Part shown: positions 9,411 through 19,349 of the stretch, piece after piece
How positions within the stretch are numbered: the stretch's first letter is position 1
Layout of the letters: every line of letters starts with the position of its first letter
Source: Enterobacter kobei
GTDB taxonomy: Bacteria > Pseudomonadota > Gammaproteobacteria > Enterobacterales > Enterobacteriaceae
Direction: 5' to 3'
NCBI RefSeq assembly: GCF_001729765.1
Contig: NZ_CP017181.1
Location: forward strand, 1,364,001-1,428,000
DNA length: 64,000 nt
Made by a program: the position numbers and the translations under genes
The notes under the pieces: model-generated
What the model was told of the DNA's origin: nothing
The model's database searches: none
Seen by the model: only the letters and a program-made list of their open reading frames with translations

Positions 9411-10451
9411 ATGGCTCACCACGCACGCTGGACGATGTCGCAAGTTACTGAATTATTCAATAAACCTTTCCTTGAGCTGATGTTTGAAGCCCAACAGGTG
9501 CATCGTCAGCACTTCGATCCGCGCCATGTTCAGGTCAGCACGCTGCTGTCGATCAAGACCGGCGCCTGTCCTGAAGACTGCAAATATTGCCCACAGAGCG
9601 CACGCTATAAAACCGGTCTTGAATCCGAACGCCTGATGGAAGTAGAGCAGGTGCTCGACTCCGCGCGTAAGGCGAAAAACGCCGGCTCGACCCGCTTCTG
9701 CATGGGGGCGGCGTGGAAGAACCCGCACGATCGCGATATGCCGTATCTGGAGCAGATGGTGAAAGGGGTGAAGGAGATGGGCCTCGAAGCCTGTATGACG
9801 CTCGGAACGCTGAACGAAGAACAGGCGCAGCGCCTCTCGGCGGCAGGACTGGATTACTACAACCATAACCTCGATACCTCGCCGGAGTTTTACGGCAACA
9901 TCATCACCACGCGCACCTATCAGGAGCGTCTGGATACGCTGGACAAAGTGCGTGACGCGGGGATCAAAGTCTGTTCCGGCGGTATTGTGGGCTTAGGTGA
10001 AACGGTGAAAGATCGTGCGGGTCTGCTGCTGCAGCTGGCGAACCTGCCAACGCCGCCGGAAAGCGTCCCGATTAACATGCTGGTGAAGGTCAAAGGCACG
10101 CCGCTGGCGGATAACGAGGACGTGGACGCGTTTGATTTTATTCGCACTATCGCGGTGGCGCGCATCATGATGCCGACCTCTTATGTACGCCTTTCTGCGG
10201 GCCGTGAGCAGATGAACGAGCAGACCCAGGCAATGTGCTTTATGGCCGGGGCCAACTCCATCTTCTACGGCTGCAAGCTGCTGACCACGCCGAACCCGGA
10301 GGAAGACAAAGATGTTCAGCTGTTCCGCAAGCTGGGGCTGAACCCGCATCAGACCGAGGTGCTGACGGGCGATAACGAGCAACAGCAGCAGCTGGAGCAG
10401 CAGATTTTCAATGCCGACACCGACCAGTTCTACAACGCGGCAGCAGTATGA
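9411..10451 (+). CDS. bioB: Biotin synthase
   Basis: Radical SAM enzyme that inserts sulfur into dethiobiotin to give biotin. The CxxxCxxC motif (Cys53, Cys57, Cys60 in [10 protein letters not shown]) binds the [4Fe-4S] cluster; later cysteines in RFCMG, EACMT and KVCSGG supply the [2Fe-2S] site. The protein is 346 residues, the E. coli length. The TGGAGAAG ribosome site precedes the ATG. The stop overlaps the bioF start by four bases. Confidence 0.97.
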   Translation: MAHHARWTMSQVTELFNKPFLELMFEAQQVHRQHFDPRHVQVSTLLSIKTGACPEDCKYCPQSARYKTGLESERLMEVEQVLDSARKAKNAGSTRFCMGAAWKNPHDRDMPYLEQMVKGVKEMGLEACMTLGTLNEEQAQRLSAAGLDYYNHNLDTSPEFYGNIITTRTYQERLDTLDKVRDAGIKVCSGGIVGLGETVKDRAGLLLQLANLPTPPESVPINMLVKVKGTPLADNEDVDAFDFIRTIAVARIMMPTSYVRLSAGREQMNEQTQAMCFMAGANSIFYGCKLLTTPNPEEDKDVQLFRKLGLNPHQTEVLTGDNEQQQQLEQQIFNADTDQFYNAAAV

Positions 10452-11605
10452 CCTGGCAGGCACGTATCCAGTCGGCGCTCGACGAGCGTCGGGCGACTGA
10501 TGCGTTTCGCGTACGCAAGGTGGTCGAAAACGGCGCAGGCCGTTTTCTGACCCGCGACAGTCGGCGTTACCGTAACTTCTCCAGTAACGATTATCTCGGT
10601 CTTAGCCAGCATCCGGCTATCGTTCGCGCCTGGCAGCAGGGGGCAGAGCGGTTTGGCGTGGGCAGCGGTGGATCGGGGCACGTTAGCGGCTACACCCCGG
10701 CACATCAGGCGCTGGAGGAGGCGCTTGCCGACTGGCTGGGCTACCCGCGCGCGCTGTTGTTTATTTCGGGTTTTGCCGCCAATCAGGCGGTGATTACCGC
10801 CCTGATGGGGAAGGACGACCGCATTGTCGCCGACCGCTTAAGCCATGCCTCGCTGCTGGAAGCGGCAAGTTTGAGTCCGGCTCAGCTGCGCCGCTTTGCC
10901 CATAACGATGCGGGGCAACTCGCTGCGCTGCTGGATAAACCGTGCGAGGGGCAACAGCTGGTGGTCACAGAAGGGGTATTCAGCATGGACGGCGACAGCG
11001 CACCGCTTGCCGTACTGCACGAGGCTGCCAGACAGCAACATGCCTGGCTGCTGGTCGACGATGCCCACGGTATCGGCGTGACGGGTGATGAAGGGCGGGG
11101 AAGTGTTCACCAGCAAGGCGTCAGACCGGAGCTGCTGATAGTCACTTTCGGCAAAGGCTTTGGCGTGAGTGGCGCCGCCGTACTGTGCAGTGAGTCCGTT
11201 GCAGACTATCTGCTGCAGTTTGCCCGGCACCTGATCTACAGCACCAGCATGCCACCGGCGCAGGCCGTGGCGTTGTCTGCGTCCCTGGCCGTCATTCGTA
11301 GCGCAGAAGGGGAGGAACGTCGCCAGCGGCTGGCAGAGCATATCTGCCGCTTCCGTCAGGGACTGGCGGCGCTTCCTTTCCGCAGTACTGATTCGCAAAG
11401 TGCCATCCAGCCGGTGATCGTAGGGGAAAACGCGCAGGCGCTCTCCCTGGCACAAACGCTGCGCGATCGGGAGATGTGGGTCACGGCTATTCGTCCGCCC
11501 ACCGTACCGCCGGGCACGGCGCGTCTGCGGCTCACGCTGACGGCGGCGCACGAGACCGAGGATATTGCTGCACTGCTGGAGGCGCTGCATGTTGCCAGTC
11601 AATAA
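10448..11605 (+). CDS. bioF: 8-amino-7-oxononanoate synthase (KAPA synthase)
   Basis: Condenses pimeloyl-[ACP] with L-alanine to form KAPA; a PLP enzyme of the alpha-oxoamine synthase family. The [11 protein letters not shown] motif contacts the cofactor, and the PLP lysine lies in [10 protein letters not shown] (about residue 236). It has 385 residues. It is the second gene of bioBFCD, begins in the bioB stop codon, and overlaps bioC by 17 bases. Confidence 0.97.
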   Translation: MTWQARIQSALDERRATDAFRVRKVVENGAGRFLTRDSRRYRNFSSNDYLGLSQHPAIVRAWQQGAERFGVGSGGSGHVSGYTPAHQALEEALADWLGYPRALLFISGFAANQAVITALMGKDDRIVADRLSHASLLEAASLSPAQLRRFAHNDAGQLAALLDKPCEGQQLVVTEGVFSMDGDSAPLAVLHEAARQQHAWLLVDDAHGIGVTGDEGRGSVHQQGVRPELLIVTFGKGFGVSGAAVLCSESVADYLLQFARHLIYSTSMPPAQAVALSASLAVIRSAEGEERRQRLAEHICRFRQGLAALPFRSTDSQSAIQPVIVGENAQALSLAQTLRDREMWVTAIRPPTVPPGTARLRLTLTAAHETEDIAALLEALHVASQ

Positions 11606-12344
11606 GCAGGCCATTGCGGCGGCGTTCGGCCGGGCCGCGCGCAGCTATTCACAGCACGATGAACTGCAGCGCCAGAGCGCACAGGGGCTGATGACGTTGC
11701 TCGGCGAGAGGCGCTTTACCCAGGTGCTTGACGCCGGGTGCGGCCCCGGCGGGAATAGCCGACTCTGGCGCGAGGCGGGAAGTCACGTGACGGCCATCGA
11801 CCTGTCTCCCGCTATGCTGGATGAGGCGCGCCAGCAGCAGGCTGCGCATCGTTATCTGGTGGCGGATATCGAGGCGATTCCGCTGGCGGACGCGCAATTC
11901 GATCTGGTCTGGAGCCATCTGGCGGTGCAGTGGTGCAGCAGCCTGCCGCAGGCGTTGAGCGAGCTTTACCGCGTCGCCTGCCCGGGCGGCAAGGTGGCGT
12001 TTACCACGCTACTGGAAAGCTCGTTACCGGAGCTCAATCAGGCATGGCAGTCGGTGGATGAACAGCCGCACGCCAACCGCTTTTTGTCATATGAGCAGGT
12101 TACGCAGGCCCTGGCAGGCTGGCGCTGTCGCAGTACGGTGCAGACCATCACTCTCGATTTTAGCGATGCTTTAAGCGCGATGCGCTCGCTGAAGGGCATT
12201 GGCGCCACGCATCTGCATGCCGGGCGCGAGAAAAAACCGCTGACCCGGGGCCAGCTGCAGCGCCTTGAGCTGGCCTGGCCGCAGCAGCGGGGCCAGTTCC
12301 CGCTCTCTTATCAACTTTTTCATGGGATTATTGAACGTGACTGA
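11589..12344 (+). CDS. bioC: Malonyl-[ACP] O-methyltransferase
   Basis: Methylates malonyl-ACP, masking the carboxyl group so that fatty acid synthesis can build pimeloyl-ACP. SAM-binding motif I is VLDAGCGPG (residues 47-55). The start at ATG 11589 ([14 protein letters not shown]) aligns with E. coli BioC and gives 251 residues; a further upstream start at 11565 has no homologous sequence. It overlaps bioF by 17 bases and bioD by 8, suggesting coupled translation. Confidence 0.96.
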   Translation: MLPVNKQAIAAAFGRAARSYSQHDELQRQSAQGLMTLLGERRFTQVLDAGCGPGGNSRLWREAGSHVTAIDLSPAMLDEARQQQAAHRYLVADIEAIPLADAQFDLVWSHLAVQWCSSLPQALSELYRVACPGGKVAFTTLLESSLPELNQAWQSVDEQPHANRFLSYEQVTQALAGWRCRSTVQTITLDFSDALSAMRSLKGIGATHLHAGREKKPLTRGQLQRLELAWPQQRGQFPLSYQLFHGIIERD

Positions 12345-13038
12345 ACGTTATTTTGTCACCGGGACGGATACGGAAGTGGGCAAGACGGTTGCCAGCGCTG
12401 CCCTTTTGCAGGCGGCGCGAAAGCTTTGGAAAAACACCGCCGGGTATAAGCCTGTGGCTTCCGGCAGCGAGATGACGGCGGAGGGGTTACGTAACACCGA
12501 CGCGCTGGCGCTTCAGCGTAACAGCACGCTCGAACTCGCCTATTCAGCGGTGAACCCGTATACCTTTGCCGAGCCTACCTCGCCGCACATTATCAGCGCC
12601 GATGAAGGCCGTCCGATTGATTTTACCGTGCTCTCTGCCGGGTTACGAACCCTGGAAAGCCAGGCCGACTGGGTGCTGGTGGAAGGTGCAGGCGGGTGGT
12701 TTACGCCGCTCTCTCAGGACCAGACGTTTGCTGACTGGGTGCAGGCCGAGCAACTCCCGGTCATACTCGTTGTCGGCGTCAAGCTCGGCTGTATTAACCA
12801 CGCCATGTTGACGGCGCAGGCCGTTCAGCAGGCAGGGCTGCGTCTCGCGGGCTGGATAGCCAACGACGTGGTCACGCCGGGCAAGCGACACCATGAGTAT
12901 CTGACGACCCTCAAACGGGTGCTCCCCGCGCCATTCCTGGGGGAGATCCCCTGGCTTGCGGACGATGCCGAACAGGCCGAAACCGGTCAGTATCTTGACC
13001 TCAGCGTCTTGCTTCCAGCGACATCCAGTGGGCAATAA
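12337..13038 (+). CDS. bioD: Dethiobiotin synthetase
   Basis: ATP-dependent carboxylation and ring closure of DAPA to dethiobiotin. The P-loop GTDTEVGKT is at residues 9-17. I use the GTG at 12337 because the protein then begins VTERYFVTG, matching E. coli BioD; an ATG at 12322 is possible. The C-terminus extends past the usual E. coli end ([11 protein letters not shown]). The last 38 bases overlap, tail to tail, with the ATPase gene on the other strand. Confidence 0.95.
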   Translation: MTERYFVTGTDTEVGKTVASAALLQAARKLWKNTAGYKPVASGSEMTAEGLRNTDALALQRNSTLELAYSAVNPYTFAEPTSPHIISADEGRPIDFTVLSAGLRTLESQADWVLVEGAGGWFTPLSQDQTFADWVQAEQLPVILVVGVKLGCINHAMLTAQAVQQAGLRLAGWIANDVVTPGKRHHEYLTTLKRVLPAPFLGEIPWLADDAEQAETGQYLDLSVLLPATSSGQ

Positions 13039-13723
13039 GCTCATCGTTGAGTTCGTTAACGTGGCCCTGTGCCACGTTACGTCCGCGGTAGAGCATGCAA
13101 AACCGATCCGCTACCCGGCGGATAAACGACAGCTGCTGTTCTGCTAGCAGCACCGTCATCCCAAGCTCCCGGTTTAGCCGTACCAGCAGTTGTGCAAGCT
13201 TATGGGCAAAGCCCTGGCCGGCACCGTGCATAGGTTCATCCAGAATCAACATACGCGGGCGATTGACCAGCGCATTTGCCAGAGCAAGCTGATACTGCGC
13301 CTCTGGCGAAAGGGCGTTGCCTCGCGTCTGACGCAGCGCGTAAAGTTCGGGAAAGAGCTCGTACACTTCACTTTTCGCTGCCGGGTCGGATTTATCCATC
13401 GCCCGCATGGCAATGTGCAAATTTTCCTCAATCGTCAGCTGAGAAAAAATCCGCCTGTCCTGCGGGACATAGCCAATCCCCGGTCCGGAACGTTGTTCGG
13501 CCGTCTGGCTGAGTAAATCACGCGGCGGCGCACCCGCTTCATGCCAGATGATGGTGCCGCTATCCACGGGCACTTTCCCGGCAATGCAATTCATTAGGGT
13601 GGTTTTTCCCATCCCTGGCAGGCCAACAACGCCGGTACACATCCCTTGCGGAAAATCTAAATCCACGTTCCATAGCGTATGTTGGCTTCCGTAAAACTGA
13701 TTCACTGCACGCAGACTCAACAT
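13001..13723 (-). CDS. Orphan ABC transporter ATPase, UrtE/LivF-like, degenerate signature
   Basis: A 240-residue stand-alone nucleotide-binding subunit resembling the UrtE/LivF group of urea and branched-chain amino acid importers. Walker A is GLPGMGKT (34-41), the Q-loop is YVPQDR (85-90) and Walker B is LILDEP (159-164); LAEQ replaces the H-loop histidine, as is usual in this group. The ABC signature, normally LSGGQ, reads LSPEA (138-142). No permease or binding-protein gene is nearby. AAGGAGAG precedes the ATG, and the frame is intact, so it is probably expressed. It overlaps the bioD 3' end. Either a transporter remnant or an ATPase used in trans; function unknown. Confidence 0.8.
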   Translation of the reverse strand: MLSLRAVNQFYGSQHTLWNVDLDFPQGMCTGVVGLPGMGKTTLMNCIAGKVPVDSGTIIWHEAGAPPRDLLSQTAEQRSGPGIGYVPQDRRIFSQLTIEENLHIAMRAMDKSDPAAKSEVYELFPELYALRQTRGNALSPEAQYQLALANALVNRPRMLILDEPMHGAGQGFAHKLAQLLVRLNRELGMTVLLAEQQLSFIRRVADRFCMLYRGRNVAQGHVNELNDELIAHWMSLEARR

Positions 13724-14053
13724 CTTTCTCTCCTTAAAAATGTGTCGGTGATGCTCGGTTTTTGATTGTGCAAAACCCCTGCCAGAAACCGTGAAGTGAT
13801 TAAAAAAGCGGCTTTTTTAAGAATGTTCCACCACTAAGTGGGGTAAGGAAACCGGGAATTGCACATCGACGGTGCTGGCGGTGTTGAGTCGTGGTGCAGG
13901 GGAAAATGGCGGAAATGTGAGCAAGATCCCATCAGGTGGTTATGAATGACGCAACTGTTTATCGACAAAAAATAGCGATAAAAATTTTTTGTTGCCGTCC
14001 CGTGGGAAAATCCGGGAATTTGCCGAGCGGCACTCTGCACGGGCTGGAAGCAG

Positions 14054-14076
14054 TTATCCACTATTCCTGTGGATAA
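14054..14076. promoter_or_regulatory. Inverted pair of DnaA boxes upstream of uvrB
   Basis: TTATCCACT (14054-14062) and TGTGGATAA (14068-14076; reverse strand TTATCCACA, a perfect consensus box) face each other across five bases. The E. coli uvrB upstream region is known to contain DnaA boxes near its distal promoter P3. These are likely the counterpart, about 400 bases before the uvrB start. Confidence 0.6.
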
Positions 14077-14380
14077 CCATGTGCATTAGAGTTAGAAAAC
14101 ACGCGATAAGCGAGAGAAGACGCGGCTTTCGCCCAAATTGACGCGAAACGCGGCTTTAGAAAATATCGTTTAAAATTTAATTGCTTAGATAAAAGCAATT
14201 ACCGTAATGAAAGTGTCACGCGCTGCCATAAAACTCTCATAACCTGGCTTGACAAATGTTAAAAAAGAAAAAGTTCTGGGGATAACCCACGTTGACTGGT
14301 TTTTTATCTCGTCAGAGTCGAAATTTTATCCATTAACGCGCTAATCCTTAAGCCGCTATGCTAAATATCCTGACATGATA

Positions 14381-14434
14381 CTGGTTTTTCATCCAGTGTT
14401 TTTTACTGGCATTCCTGGCAACAACGAGTAAAAT
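14381..14434 (+). promoter_or_regulatory. uvrB promoter with LexA (SOS) box
   Basis: The SOS-box core CTGGTTTTTCATCCAG (14381-14396) corresponds to the E. coli uvrB operator (CTGT...CCAG). Just downstream, CTGGCA (14406-14411), 17 bases, and TAAAAT (14429-14434) form a good sigma-70 promoter resembling E. coli uvrB P1. The left half-site has CTGG instead of CTGT, which makes the box symmetric. Confidence 0.8.
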
Positions 14435-14473
14435 TACTCACCTGCCGCTTATAACGTCATCAGGTCGTCGCCC

Positions 14474-16489
14474 ATGAGTAAACCGTTCAAACTGAATTCT
14501 GCTTTCCGTCCATCTGGCGATCAGCCTGGGGCGATCCGTCGTCTGGAAGAGGGGCTGGAAGATGGGCTTGCGCACCAGACGCTGCTGGGGGTAACCGGTT
14601 CCGGTAAAACGTTCACCATCGCCAACGTGATCGCGGATCTGCAGCGCCCTACGATGGTGCTTGCCCCCAACAAAACCCTCGCGGCACAGCTTTACGGCGA
14701 GATGAAAGAGTTCTTCCCGGAGAACGCCGTTGAGTATTTCGTCTCCTACTACGATTACTACCAGCCGGAAGCCTATGTGCCGAGCTCTGACACCTTCATC
14801 GAGAAAGATGCCTCAGTGAACGAACACATCGAGCAGATGCGACTGTCGGCGACCAAGGCGCTTCTGGAGCGTCGCGATGTGGTTGTGGTGGCGTCGGTTT
14901 CGGCGATTTACGGCCTGGGCGACCCGGACCTCTATCTGAAGATGATGCTCCACCTGACGCAGGGGATGATCATCGATCAGCGTGCGATTTTGCGCCGACT
15001 GGCGGAGTTGCAGTACACCCGTAACGACCAGGCATTTCAGCGCGGAACGTTCCGCGTGCGCGGGGAGGTGATCGACATCTTCCCGGCGGAATCGGACGAT
15101 ATGGCGCTGCGCGTTGAGCTGTTTGATGAAGAGGTTGAACGTTTATCGTTGTTTGACCCGCTAACCGGTCACGTTGAGTCGGTGATCCAGCGTTTTACCA
15201 TCTACCCTAAAACGCACTACGTGACGCCGCGCGAGCGTATCGTGCAGGCGATGGAAGAGATCAAAGTGGAGCTGGCTGAACGCCGTAAGGTGCTTCTGGC
15301 GAACAATAAGCTGCTGGAAGAGCAGCGCCTGAGCCAGCGAACCCAGTTCGATCTGGAGATGATGAACGAGCTCGGCTACTGCTCCGGTATTGAAAACTAC
15401 TCCCGTTTCCTCTCAGGTCGTGGGCCGGGTGAGCCGCCGCCGACGCTTTTTGACTACCTCCCGGCCGACGGCTTGCTGGTGATAGACGAATCCCACGTCA
15501 CCATTCCGCAGATTGGCGGGATGTACCGCGGTGACCGCGCGCGTAAAGAGACGCTGGTGGAGTACGGCTTCCGTCTGCCGTCGGCACTGGATAACCGGCC
15601 GATGAAGTTTGAAGAGTTTGAGGCGCTGGCGCCGCAGACTATCTACGTGTCGGCCACGCCGGGCAACTACGAGCTGGAGAAATCGGGCGATGAGGTGATT
15701 GATCAGGTGGTTCGTCCGACCGGGCTGCTGGATCCGATTATCGAAGTGCGTCCGGTGGCGACCCAGGTGGACGATCTGCTCTCTGAGATCCGCAAGCGTG
15801 CCGCCATCAACGAGCGTGTGCTGGTGACCACGCTCACCAAGCGTATGGCGGAAGACCTGACGGAGTACCTGGGAGAGCACGGCGAGAAGGTGCGTTATCT
15901 GCACTCGGATATCGATACCGTGGAGCGTATGGAGATCATCCGCGATCTGCGTCTGGGTGAGTTTGACGTGCTGGTAGGGATCAACCTGTTGCGAGAGGGG
16001 CTGGATATGCCGGAAGTCTCGCTGGTGGCGATTCTGGACGCGGATAAAGAGGGCTTCCTGCGTTCCGAGCGCTCGCTGATCCAGACCATTGGCCGCGCCG
16101 CGCGTAACGTCAATGGCAAAGCGATTCTCTACGGCGACAAAATTACCCCGTCGATGGCGAAAGCGATTGGCGAAACGGAACGCCGCCGTGAGAAACAGCA
16201 GCGCTATAACGAAGAGCACGGCATTACTCCGCAGGGGCTGAACAAGAAAGTGGTGGATATGCTGGCGCTCGGTCAGAACATTGCGAAGACCAAAGCGAAA
16301 GGCCGCGGCAAGGCGCGTTCCGTGGTGGAAGAAGATACCGTCGTACTGACGCCGAAAGCGCTGCAGCAGAAGATCCACGAGCTGGAGGCGCAGATGATGC
16401 AGCACGCCCAGAACCTGGAGTTCGAAGAGGCGGCACAGATCCGCGATCAGCTTCATCAGCTGCGGGATTTGTTTATTGCGGCATCGTGA
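14474..16489 (+). CDS. uvrB: Excinuclease ABC subunit B
   Basis: Damage-verification subunit of nucleotide excision repair; loaded by UvrA, it opens the helix and recruits UvrC. Walker A is GVTGSGKT (39-46), and the DNA-clamping beta-hairpin carries [12 protein letters not shown] (92-103). Helicase motifs DESH and QTIGRAARN follow, and the C-terminal UVR motif ([11 protein letters not shown]) binds UvrC. It has 671 residues against 673 in E. coli. It is preceded by an SOS box, so induction by DNA damage is expected. Confidence 0.98.
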   Translation: MSKPFKLNSAFRPSGDQPGAIRRLEEGLEDGLAHQTLLGVTGSGKTFTIANVIADLQRPTMVLAPNKTLAAQLYGEMKEFFPENAVEYFVSYYDYYQPEAYVPSSDTFIEKDASVNEHIEQMRLSATKALLERRDVVVVASVSAIYGLGDPDLYLKMMLHLTQGMIIDQRAILRRLAELQYTRNDQAFQRGTFRVRGEVIDIFPAESDDMALRVELFDEEVERLSLFDPLTGHVESVIQRFTIYPKTHYVTPRERIVQAMEEIKVELAERRKVLLANNKLLEEQRLSQRTQFDLEMMNELGYCSGIENYSRFLSGRGPGEPPPTLFDYLPADGLLVIDESHVTIPQIGGMYRGDRARKETLVEYGFRLPSALDNRPMKFEEFEALAPQTIYVSATPGNYELEKSGDEVIDQVVRPTGLLDPIIEVRPVATQVDDLLSEIRKRAAINERVLVTTLTKRMAEDLTEYLGEHGEKVRYLHSDIDTVERMEIIRDLRLGEFDVLVGINLLREGLDMPEVSLVAILDADKEGFLRSERSLIQTIGRAARNVNGKAILYGDKITPSMAKAIGETERRREKQQRYNEEHGITPQGLNKKVVDMLALGQNIAKTKAKGRGKARSVVEEDTVVLTPKALQQKIHELEAQMMQHAQNLEFEEAAQIRDQLHQLRDLFIAAS

Positions 16490-16507
16490 GTTGGTGATGT
16501 GTTTTCT

Positions 16508-16542
16508 CCCTCTCCCTGTGGGAGAGGGCCGGGGTGAGGGCA
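16508..16542. repeat. REP-like element of the CCCTCTCC type
   Basis: CCCTCTCCCTGTGGGAGAGGG folds into a strong stem and is followed by CCGGGGTGAGGGCA. A second copy of the same family lies at 50996-51030. It sits between convergent uvrB and yvcK, typical of REP placement. Confidence 0.7.
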
Positions 16543-16562
16543 ACAGGCCGCATAAAACGAAC

Positions 16563-17471
16563 CTAACCCAGCGCCTGAATCGCCTTCTCCAGCGCTTCGC
16601 GCAGCAGATGGCGGTCGTGGCGGTATTTAATATCGCTGGCCTCCAGCGGCACCTGAATCACCACCCGCTCGCCGATACCGGAGACATCCACCTTAGGCCC
16701 AACCACCACGCCGTCGATGATTTTCTTGCCGACGTACTGCTCCACCAGGCTCAGTTTGTCTGCCAGCGACAGGCTTGCCGCCGCCGGGCTCAGCTCACGC
16801 CCCAGATTACCGATGTAAACCATCGGAGCAGGGGTGCGACGCAGCGCCTGCGCCAGCTCTTTGACCAGCAGGATCGGCATCAGGCTGGTATAAAAACTGC
16901 CCGGGCCAATCAGGATTAAATCCGCTTCGCCAATCGCTTCGACGGCTTCACGCGTTGCCGGTACGCTCGGGTAGGTCATCAGCTCTTTTGGCGGCAGCAG
17001 AAGCTGGTCGATATTCACTTCGCCGTACACTTCGTGATCGTCAGCATCAATGGCCATTAAATCCACCGGCTGTTCAGACATCGGGATCAGGAACGCATCC
17101 ACTTTCAGCAGATTTCGTATCAAGTTGATGGCTTCAAGCGGGCGCACGCTCAGGTGATCCAGCGCCTTAAGCATTAAATTTCCAAGGTTATGCCCGGAAA
17201 GTTCCCCATTACCGCCAAAACGGTACTCAAACATCGCTGATGCGACGCTCGGTTCGGTAATCAGCTGGTTGAGACAGTTGCGCATATCCCCCCAGGCGAT
17301 GCCGCCTTCGGCACGTCTGATCCGCCCGGTTGAGCCGCCATTATCGGTGGTTGTCACTATCCCTGTCAGCCTTGAGCCCAGTGACGACAAAGAGGACATC
17401 ACCCGGCCCAGACCGTGGCCTCCGCCAAGAGCGACCACTCGGTCAAGATCCGCAAAAGTGCGATTGCGCAT
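16563..17471 (-). CDS. ybhK: YvcK/CofD-family protein (GlmR-like)
   Basis: A 302-residue UPF0052 protein homologous to E. coli YbhK and B. subtilis YvcK (GlmR). That family binds nucleotide-sugars such as UDP-GlcNAc and, in Firmicutes, tunes carbon flow to cell wall synthesis. The N-terminal [16 protein letters not shown] loop and the [10 protein letters not shown] motif are diagnostic. It is convergent with uvrB and divergent from moaA, as in E. coli. The enterobacterial role is unsettled. Confidence 0.93.
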   Translation of the reverse strand: MRNRTFADLDRVVALGGGHGLGRVMSSLSSLGSRLTGIVTTTDNGGSTGRIRRAEGGIAWGDMRNCLNQLITEPSVASAMFEYRFGGNGELSGHNLGNLMLKALDHLSVRPLEAINLIRNLLKVDAFLIPMSEQPVDLMAIDADDHEVYGEVNIDQLLLPPKELMTYPSVPATREAVEAIGEADLILIGPGSFYTSLMPILLVKELAQALRRTPAPMVYIGNLGRELSPAAASLSLADKLSLVEQYVGKKIIDGVVVGPKVDVSGIGERVVIQVPLEASDIKYRHDRHLLREALEKAIQALG

Positions 17472-17612
17472 ACCAATTCCTTATCACGTTTGATCTGCGT
17501 AACACTACCTGAACTACCCCTAAAAGACGATGCCTCATACGAAGCAAAATGACGTATATCAATGCGAAAAGAAGGTTTTTAGGTAATCTGTAGCGAAAAT
17601 GCACGATTGAGT

Positions 17613-17636
17613 CGCTATATACATAATTATATAGCG
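17613..17636. promoter_or_regulatory. ModE box upstream of moaA
   Basis: CGCTATATA (17613-17621) and TATATAGCG (17628-17636) are perfect 9-base inverted repeats six bases apart. This matches the ModE consensus. ModE-molybdate activates the E. coli moa operon from this position, so molybdate-responsive control is expected. Confidence 0.85.
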
Positions 17637-17710
17637 AAAGGCGATGATGGCGAAGTGAGAATTTCCGCGCTACTATCGCCATAACCACGTTTTCGAATTT
17701 GAAAACATAC

Positions 17711-17819
17711 ACTCTAGCCTTTGTGCCTGTGTCGAAAGATATGGCGCTCTGGCCGTGGCGGATCTGCCACCAGGGTACAGAAAGAAATGACTGTGCCTCC
17801 CGTATCTGGAAAGGTGTAC
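17711..17819 (+). ncRNA. Moco riboswitch in the moaA leader
   Basis: The 109-base leader directly before moaA matches the E. coli moaA Moco RNA motif. Conserved blocks are ACTCTAGCCT (17711), GGCCGTGGC, GCCACCAGGG, AGAAATGACT, and GCCTCCCGTATCTGGAAAGG just before the ATG. This element senses molybdenum cofactor and represses translation of moaA. The last block overlaps the ribosome binding site. Confidence 0.88.
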
Positions 17820-18809
17820 ATGGCTTCACAACTGACTGATGCTTTCGCGCGTAAGTTTTATTACTTACGTCTGTCTATTACCGATGTGTGCAACTTCCGT
17901 TGCACCTACTGCCTGCCCGACGGTTACAAACCGGGCAGCGTCACCAATAACGGCTTTCTCTCCGTGGATGAGGTGCGCCGCGTTACGCGCGCGTTCTCCG
18001 GGCTTGGCACCGAAAAGGTCAGGCTGACCGGAGGCGAACCTTCTCTGCGCCGTGATTTCCCCGACATCATTGCCGCCGTGCGTGAAAACGAACATATCCG
18101 CCAGATTGCGGTGACCACCAACGGTTACCGGATGGCGCGTGATGTGGCGACCTGGCGCGACGCGGGCTTAACCGCCATCAACGTCAGCGTGGACAGCCTC
18201 GATGCCCGCCAGTTTCACGCCATTACCGGCCAGGACAAGTTCCGCCAGGTGATGGACGGCATCGACGCGGCATTTGCGGCCGGGTTCGAGAAAGTCAAAG
18301 TCAATACGGTGCTGATGCGTGATGTGAACCATCATCAGCTCGATACCTTCCTGGCGTGGATAAAATCTCGCCCAATCCAGCTGCGTTTTATCGAGCTGAT
18401 GGAAACCGGTGAGGGCAGTGACCTGTTCCGCCGCCATCACATTTCCGGCATGGTGTTGCGCGACGAGCTGCTCAAACGCGGCTGGATCCACCAGATCCGC
18501 CAGCGCAGCGACGGCCCGGCGCAGGTCTTCTGCCACCCGGATTACGAGGGTGAGATTGGGCTTATCATGCCCTATGAGAAAGACTTCTGCGCCAGCTGTA
18601 ACCGTCTGCGCGTCTCCTCCGTGGGCAAGCTCCATCTCTGCCTCTTCGGCGACGGCGGCGTAGATCTGCGCGATCTGCTGGAAGACGATACTCAGCAGGA
18701 AGCGCTTGAAGCGCGCATTTCTGAAGCGCTGACGCACAAAAAACAGACCCACTTCCTGCATCAGGGCAACACCGGCATTACTCAGAACCTGTCTTATATT
18801 GGCGGGTGA
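17820..18809 (+). CDS. moaA: GTP 3',8-cyclase
   Basis: First step of molybdopterin synthesis: radical SAM cyclisation of GTP, completed by MoaC to cPMP. The N-terminal cluster motif CxxxCxxC is Cys24, Cys28, Cys31 (CNFRCTYC). The C-terminal cluster cysteines lie in [10 protein letters not shown] and HLCLFG, and the protein ends in the essential Gly-Gly. Starting at the ATG at 17820 gives 329 residues, the E. coli length; upstream codons belong to the riboswitch. It leads moaABCDE. Confidence 0.97.
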   Translation: MASQLTDAFARKFYYLRLSITDVCNFRCTYCLPDGYKPGSVTNNGFLSVDEVRRVTRAFSGLGTEKVRLTGGEPSLRRDFPDIIAAVRENEHIRQIAVTTNGYRMARDVATWRDAGLTAINVSVDSLDARQFHAITGQDKFRQVMDGIDAAFAAGFEKVKVNTVLMRDVNHHQLDTFLAWIKSRPIQLRFIELMETGEGSDLFRRHHISGMVLRDELLKRGWIHQIRQRSDGPAQVFCHPDYEGEIGLIMPYEKDFCASCNRLRVSSVGKLHLCLFGDGGVDLRDLLEDDTQQEALEARISEALTHKKQTHFLHQGNTGITQNLSYIGG

Positions 18810-18833
18810 TCAGGCTTAAGAAGGAATCAGAAG

Positions 18834-19346
18834 ATGAGTCAGGTAAGCGCAGAATTTATCCCGACACGCATTGCTATTCTTACCGTTTCCGACCGCCGTG
18901 GCGAAGAGGATGATACGTCCGGCCACTGGCTGCGCGAGGCGGCCCATGATGCGGGGCATCACATCGTCGATAAAGCGATTGTGAAAGAGAACCGCTACGC
19001 CATTCGCGCGCAGGTTTCGCAGTGGATTGCCAGCGATGAAGTGCAGGTGGTATTGATCACCGGCGGCACCGGTTTTACCGCAGGCGATCAGGCGCCTGAA
19101 GCGCTGATCCCGCTGTTTGACCGCGAAGTGGAAGGCTTCGGCGAAGTATTCCGCATGCTCTCCTTTGAGGAGATTGGTACCTCCACGCTGCAATCGCGCG
19201 CCGTCGCCGGGGTGGCCAACAACACCCTGATTTTCGCCATGCCGGGCTCGACCAAAGCCTGCCGCACCGCATGGGAAAACATCATCGCCCCGCAGCTGGA
19301 TGCCCGTACCCGTCCGTGTAATTTCCATCCCCATTTAAAGAAATAA
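18834..19346 (+). CDS. moaB: Molybdopterin biosynthesis protein B
   Basis: A 170-residue member of the MogA/MoaB/Cnx1G family. The fold binds molybdopterin and in relatives adenylylates it; E. coli MoaB itself is dispensable, with MogA doing that job. TGGTGFTAGD is the family motif. The gene follows moaA after 24 bases with an AAGGA site, and precedes moaC by three bases. Confidence 0.96.
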   Translation: MSQVSAEFIPTRIAILTVSDRRGEEDDTSGHWLREAAHDAGHHIVDKAIVKENRYAIRAQVSQWIASDEVQVVLITGGTGFTAGDQAPEALIPLFDREVEGFGEVFRMLSFEEIGTSTLQSRAVAGVANNTLIFAMPGSTKACRTAWENIIAPQLDARTRPCNFHPHLKK

Positions 19347-19349
19347 GCT

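Larger units (their letters stand above)
13724..14473. other. uvrB upstream control region, no convincing gene
   Basis: These 750 bases lie between the divergent ATPase gene and uvrB. They contain a perfect palindrome (13800-13820, arms TTAAAAAAGC and GCTTTTTTAA around one G), a pair of inverted DnaA boxes (14054-14076), a TGGGGATAA box (14276-14284), and the LexA box and promoter listed separately. Short open frames here have no recognisable protein content. Confidence 0.6.

Noticed and set aside
13834..14061. 75-codon minus-strand frame in the uvrB upstream region
   Set aside because: No clear ribosome site, no homology recognised, and it covers a regulatory region with a DnaA box at its start.
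15413..16543. Minus-strand open frame of 376 codons inside uvrB
   Set aside because: Shadow of uvrB; composition is typical of an antisense frame and it has no ribosome site or homology.
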